Shown here piece by piece: positions 51,533 to 54,136 of a stretch of 54,136 nt of DNA. The notes beneath the pieces were generated by a model. That model saw only the letters and a list, made by a program, of their open reading frames with translations, ran no database searches and was not told where the DNA came from. Location of the stretch: the NCBI RefSeq assembly GCF_001044395.1, contig NZ_JANU01000011.1:1-54136 (forward strand), given 5' to 3'. The translations under genes were made by a program, and so were the position numbers. Origin of the DNA: Caenimonas sp. SL110. Its GTDB lineage: Bacteria; Pseudomonadota; Gammaproteobacteria; Burkholderiales; Burkholderiaceae_C. Each line of letters starts with the position of its first letter. Positions within the stretch are counted from its first letter, which is position 1.

Positions 51533-51937
51533 ATGGCGTTCGAGTTCCCCATCCGCGTTTACTGGGAAGACACAGACGCGGGCGGCATCGTCTTCTATGC
51601 CAACTACCTCAAGTACTTCGAGCGCGCCCGCACCGAATGGCTGCGCGCGCTCGGTATCAGCCAGCGCGAACTGCGCGAGACCACGGGCTGCATGTTCGTC
51701 GTTGGCGAGACCGCCATCAAATACCACCGCCCCGCACGGCTGGACGATGAACTTCTTGTTACGGCGCGTCTCGAAGAAACAGGGCGTGCATCTTTGATAA
51801 TCGTCCAGGAGGCCTTCCTCGCACCGCAACGTGTCCGGCTCTGCGAAGGCACCATCCGTATCGGCTGGGTCCAGGCGCAATCGATGAAGCCTGAGAGAAT
51901 CCCGCCCACTATCCTGGAAGCACTGAACCCACGATGA
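51533..51937 (+). CDS. ybgC: Tol-Pal-associated acyl-CoA thioesterase YbgC
   Basis: A protein of 134 residues. RVYWEDTDAGGIVFYANYLKYFERARTEWL is the YbgC hot-dog signature, with the catalytic Asp in DTDAGG. It hydrolyses acyl-CoA or acyl-carrier thioesters and is linked to the tol genes across proteobacteria. ATG 51533 is one base after the aminotransferase stop; its own stop overlaps the tolQ start (ATGA). Confidence 0.95.
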   Translation: MAFEFPIRVYWEDTDAGGIVFYANYLKYFERARTEWLRALGISQRELRETTGCMFVVGETAIKYHRPARLDDELLVTARLEETGRASLIIVQEAFLAPQRVRLCEGTIRIGWVQAQSMKPERIPPTILEALNPR

Positions 51938-52626
51938 CCCCTGACCTGTCGATCCTGCAACTCATCCTCCACGCGAGCTGGGTGGTCCAGCTTGTCATGC
52001 TGCTTCTGGTCGGCATCTCGATTGCGAGCTGGGCGGCGATCTTTCGCAAGCTGTTCTCGCTCAAGCGAATCAATTCGCTCAATGATGAGTTCGAGCGCGA
52101 GTTCTGGTCGGGCACAAGTCTCAACGACCTCTTTGCTGCCGCCGCCCAGAACGCCAAGCTCTCCGGCCCGATGGAACGCATCTTCGCCAGCGGCATGCGC
52201 GAATACCAGAAGCTGCGCGAGCGCCGCATCGAAGACGCAGGCACGCTGCTCGACGGTGCACGCCGTGCGATGCGGGCCAGCTTCCAGCGCGAGATGGATG
52301 CGGTCGAGACGCACCTGTCGTTTCTCGCATCGGTGGGTTCCGTGTCGCCCTACATCGGCCTGTTCGGCACTGTGTGGGGAATCATGCATGCGTTTACCGG
52401 CCTTGCCGCGCTGCAGACCGTGACACTCGCCACCGTCGCGCCCGGCATTGCCGAGGCGCTGGTCGCGACCGCCATCGGCCTGTTCGCGGCGATTCCGGCG
52501 GTCGTTGCCTATAACCGTTTCGCGCGCGACATCGACCGCGTCGCAATCAAGCTGGAGACCTTCATCGAAGAGTTCTCCAACATCCTGCAGCGCAACCTCG
52601 GCGCCCATTCGGCGTCCGGCCACTGA
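51934..52626 (+). CDS. tolQ: Tol-Pal system protein TolQ
   Basis: A protein of 230 residues with three membrane helices (VVQLVMLLLVGISIASWAAI near 20-40, then GLFGTVWGIMHAF and ALVATAIGLFAAIPAVVAYN). It forms the proton-driven stator with TolR that energises TolA during cell constriction. The start overlaps ybgC by four bases; tolR follows directly. Confidence 0.96.
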   Translation: MTPDLSILQLILHASWVVQLVMLLLVGISIASWAAIFRKLFSLKRINSLNDEFEREFWSGTSLNDLFAAAAQNAKLSGPMERIFASGMREYQKLRERRIEDAGTLLDGARRAMRASFQREMDAVETHLSFLASVGSVSPYIGLFGTVWGIMHAFTGLAALQTVTLATVAPGIAEALVATAIGLFAAIPAVVAYNRFARDIDRVAIKLETFIEEFSNILQRNLGAHSASGH

Positions 52627-52627
52627 C

Positions 52628-53053
52628 ATGCCGTCCATGGTCTCCCGCGGTCGCGGCCGCCGCACGATCAACGAGATCAACATGGTCCCGTTCATCGATG
52701 TGATGCTGGTGCTGCTCATCATCTTCATGGTGACGGCGCCGCTCATCGCACCGAGCATGATCGACCTGCCCAGCATCGGCAAGGCTGCCACGCAACCCAC
52801 CGAGGTGATCCAGGTCGTCATCGCGCGCGACGAGGGCCTGGACGTGAAGATCGGCGAGCGCACCACGCGCCTGCCTGCCAACGCCATCGCGGCTGCGATC
52901 GGCAAGGCGCAGGCGGGTAAACCTGCGGGTTCGGTGGCCGTCGTGATCGCTGCTGACAAGAACGTGCGTTACGAAAACGTGGTGAAGGTCATGGACATCC
53001 TGCAGCGAGCCGGCGTGCAGCGGGTCGGCCTGTCGGTGCAGTTGGCCAAGTAG
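52628..53053 (+). CDS. tolR: Tol-Pal system protein TolR
   Basis: A protein of 141 residues with one N-terminal helix (MVPFIDVMLVLLIIFMV), including the proton-path Asp in FIDVMLV, and a periplasmic domain (VVIAADKNVRYENVVKVMD). ATG 52628 is one base after the tolQ stop. Length and layout are typical. Confidence 0.96.
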   Translation: MPSMVSRGRGRRTINEINMVPFIDVMLVLLIIFMVTAPLIAPSMIDLPSIGKAATQPTEVIQVVIARDEGLDVKIGERTTRLPANAIAAAIGKAQAGKPAGSVAVVIAADKNVRYENVVKVMDILQRAGVQRVGLSVQLAK

Positions 53054-53056
53054 GCA

Positions 53057-54061
53057 ATGGACGCGGCTGCAGAACGGCTCGAATTCGCCCCGCCGGATGA
53101 ACCGGCAGCGGTACGCGGTTTTGTGATCGCAGTGATTGCGCACCTGCTGCTTGCGGCAGCGCTTACCTGGGGCATCAACTGGAAGAAAGACGTTGAAAAC
53201 GTCGCGGCCGAGGCAGAGCTTTGGTCGGCAATGCCGCAGCAGGCCGCGCCGCCTGCGCCTTCGCCTGTTCCCCCGCCCCCTCCTGCACCCGTGCCCGAAC
53301 CAGCGGTCGTCAAGGCGCCCCCTGCTCCACCTGCTCCCAGGCCAGAACCGGTCATCGAGCCACCTGTGCAGCGCGATGCGCAGATCGTCATCGAACGCGA
53401 GAAGCGCAAGCAGGAACGCCTGGAAGAAAAGCGCCTGGAGCAGGAAGCGCAGAAGAAGGCTGAGGCAAAACGGCGCAAGGAAGAAGAGCGCCGCGAGGAA
53501 TTGGCCGAGAAGAAGATAGCCGAGAAGGCAGCCCAGAAGGCCTCGGAGGCGAAGGCCGCCGAAAAGAAGCTGGCCGAAAAGCGGGCGGCAGAAGTCGCGG
53601 CGGACAAGGCTGCGGAGAAGGCGGCCGCAGAAGACCGCCGCAAGGACGAACTCGCCAAAGCCGCGAAGGCCAAGCAGGAAGCCGCTCGGCTCGAAGCACA
53701 GCGCAAGGAAAACATTGCGCGAATGATGCAGAGCGCGACGGGCGGGGATGGGGCTCCGTCATCCGGCGGAAGCGCGCGGCAATCCAGCGGTCCGTCGGCC
53801 AGCTACGGTGGCCGAGTGCAAGCGCGCGTGCGCCCCTACATCGTCTTCCCCGAAGACGCTCCGGGCAATCCGCAAGCCGAAGTGGAAGTGCGCACCTCAC
53901 CCGACGGCACGATTGTCGGCAGCCGAATCGTCAAGCCCAGTGGGGTCAAGGCATGGGATGACGCGGTGCTTGCCGCGCTGAGAAAAGCTGAAGTGCTCCC
54001 ACGCGATGTCGACGGCCGGGTGCCTACACCGCTGGTGATTGTGTTCAAGCGCCGCAACTAG
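53057..54061 (+). CDS. tolA: Tol-Pal system protein TolA
   Basis: A protein of 334 residues. One N-terminal transmembrane helix (FVIAVIAHLLLAAALTWGI), a Pro-rich stretch, a long charged Ala/Glu/Lys coiled-coil (about residues 110-225), then a C-terminal domain (VEVRTSPDGTIVGSRIVKPS, then WDDAVLAALRKAEVLPRD) of the TonB/TolA type. It links the inner-membrane stator to Pal and TolB. tolB and pal presumably follow beyond the window. Confidence 0.94.
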   Translation: MDAAAERLEFAPPDEPAAVRGFVIAVIAHLLLAAALTWGINWKKDVENVAAEAELWSAMPQQAAPPAPSPVPPPPPAPVPEPAVVKAPPAPPAPRPEPVIEPPVQRDAQIVIEREKRKQERLEEKRLEQEAQKKAEAKRRKEEERREELAEKKIAEKAAQKASEAKAAEKKLAEKRAAEVAADKAAEKAAAEDRRKDELAKAAKAKQEAARLEAQRKENIARMMQSATGGDGAPSSGGSARQSSGPSASYGGRVQARVRPYIVFPEDAPGNPQAEVEVRTSPDGTIVGSRIVKPSGVKAWDDAVLAALRKAEVLPRDVDGRVPTPLVIVFKRRN

Positions 54062-54072
54062 CCACGCCGCTT

Positions 54073-54136
54073 GTCATGCCGGGCTTGACCCGGGATCGAC
54101 GCTTTCAGAGGGCGGAGCCGCTTCGCGGTGGATTGC
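54073..54136. repeat. REP-like palindrome after tolA
   Basis: GTCATGCCGGGCTTGACCC at 54073-54091 is followed by GGGAT and, further on, CGCTTCGCGGTGGAT. The pattern is the same family as at 24391-24488 (palindrome of CCGG, CGCTTCGCGATGGAT nearby). It lies directly after tolA and runs off the window. Confidence 0.65.

Noticed and set aside
51604..52959. A 451-codon minus-strand frame opposite ybgC, tolQ and tolR
   Set aside because: The sense genes carry all family motifs; the antisense product does not resemble any protein.

Overview
The window looks like a betaproteobacterial chromosome, most likely Burkholderiales (Comamonadaceae-like). The evidence is the GC-rich backbone, the tol, rib and type IV pilus gene sets, a very large DUF349 protein and a ZTP riboswitch in front of glyA. 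No 16S gene is present, so the placement rests on gene content only.

Positions 1-21094 are the right-hand part of an integrative element inserted at the 3' end of a tRNA-Ser(GCU) gene. A P4-type tyrosine integrase sits next to the tRNA, followed leftwards by a hypothetical gene, an AlpA-type regulator, another hypothetical gene and a DUF927 primase-helicase. A 272-bp cluster of eleven (C/T)GGAACA repeats, mostly CGGAACA, lies just past the primase-helicase gene and is a good candidate replication origin. Further left is cargo unusually rich in nucleases: a uracil-DNA-glycosylase-like gene paired with an S1/P1 nuclease, an Mrr cassette, a PD-(D/E)XK gene paired with an HNH gene, a Sak3/YqaJ recombination pair with DUF932, a Sll1717-family ATPase and the end of a type ISP restriction-modification gene. 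The left end of the element is outside the window, and no structural phage or conjugation genes are visible.

Positions 21095-37459 are core genome. On the minus strand are tRNA-Ser, lysC, tilS, accA, an AlkA-like glycosylase and cysS, with a TonB-like gene on the plus strand between tilS and accA. A plus-strand run follows: a TPR protein, an L,D-transpeptidase, two cyclophilins, lpxH (apparently with a CTG start) and mtfA. After a minus-strand DUF349 gene comes a 756-bp intergenic region with a terminator, a candidate structured RNA, an AT-rich palindrome touching a good promoter, and a long leader with a small upstream ORF, ahead of a lytic transglycosylase gene.

Positions 37460-54136 hold ZTP riboswitch-glyA-nrdR-ribD, then a minus-strand type IV pilus operon (pilE, pilV, pilW, pilX, pilY1 and two GspH/FimT pseudopilins) placed between ribD and ribE. 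The riboflavin genes resume as ribE, a RibB with a degenerate RibA-like domain, and ribH, followed by nusB, an aminotransferase, ybgC, tolQ, tolR and tolA. REP-like palindromes lie at 24391-24488 and at the right edge.
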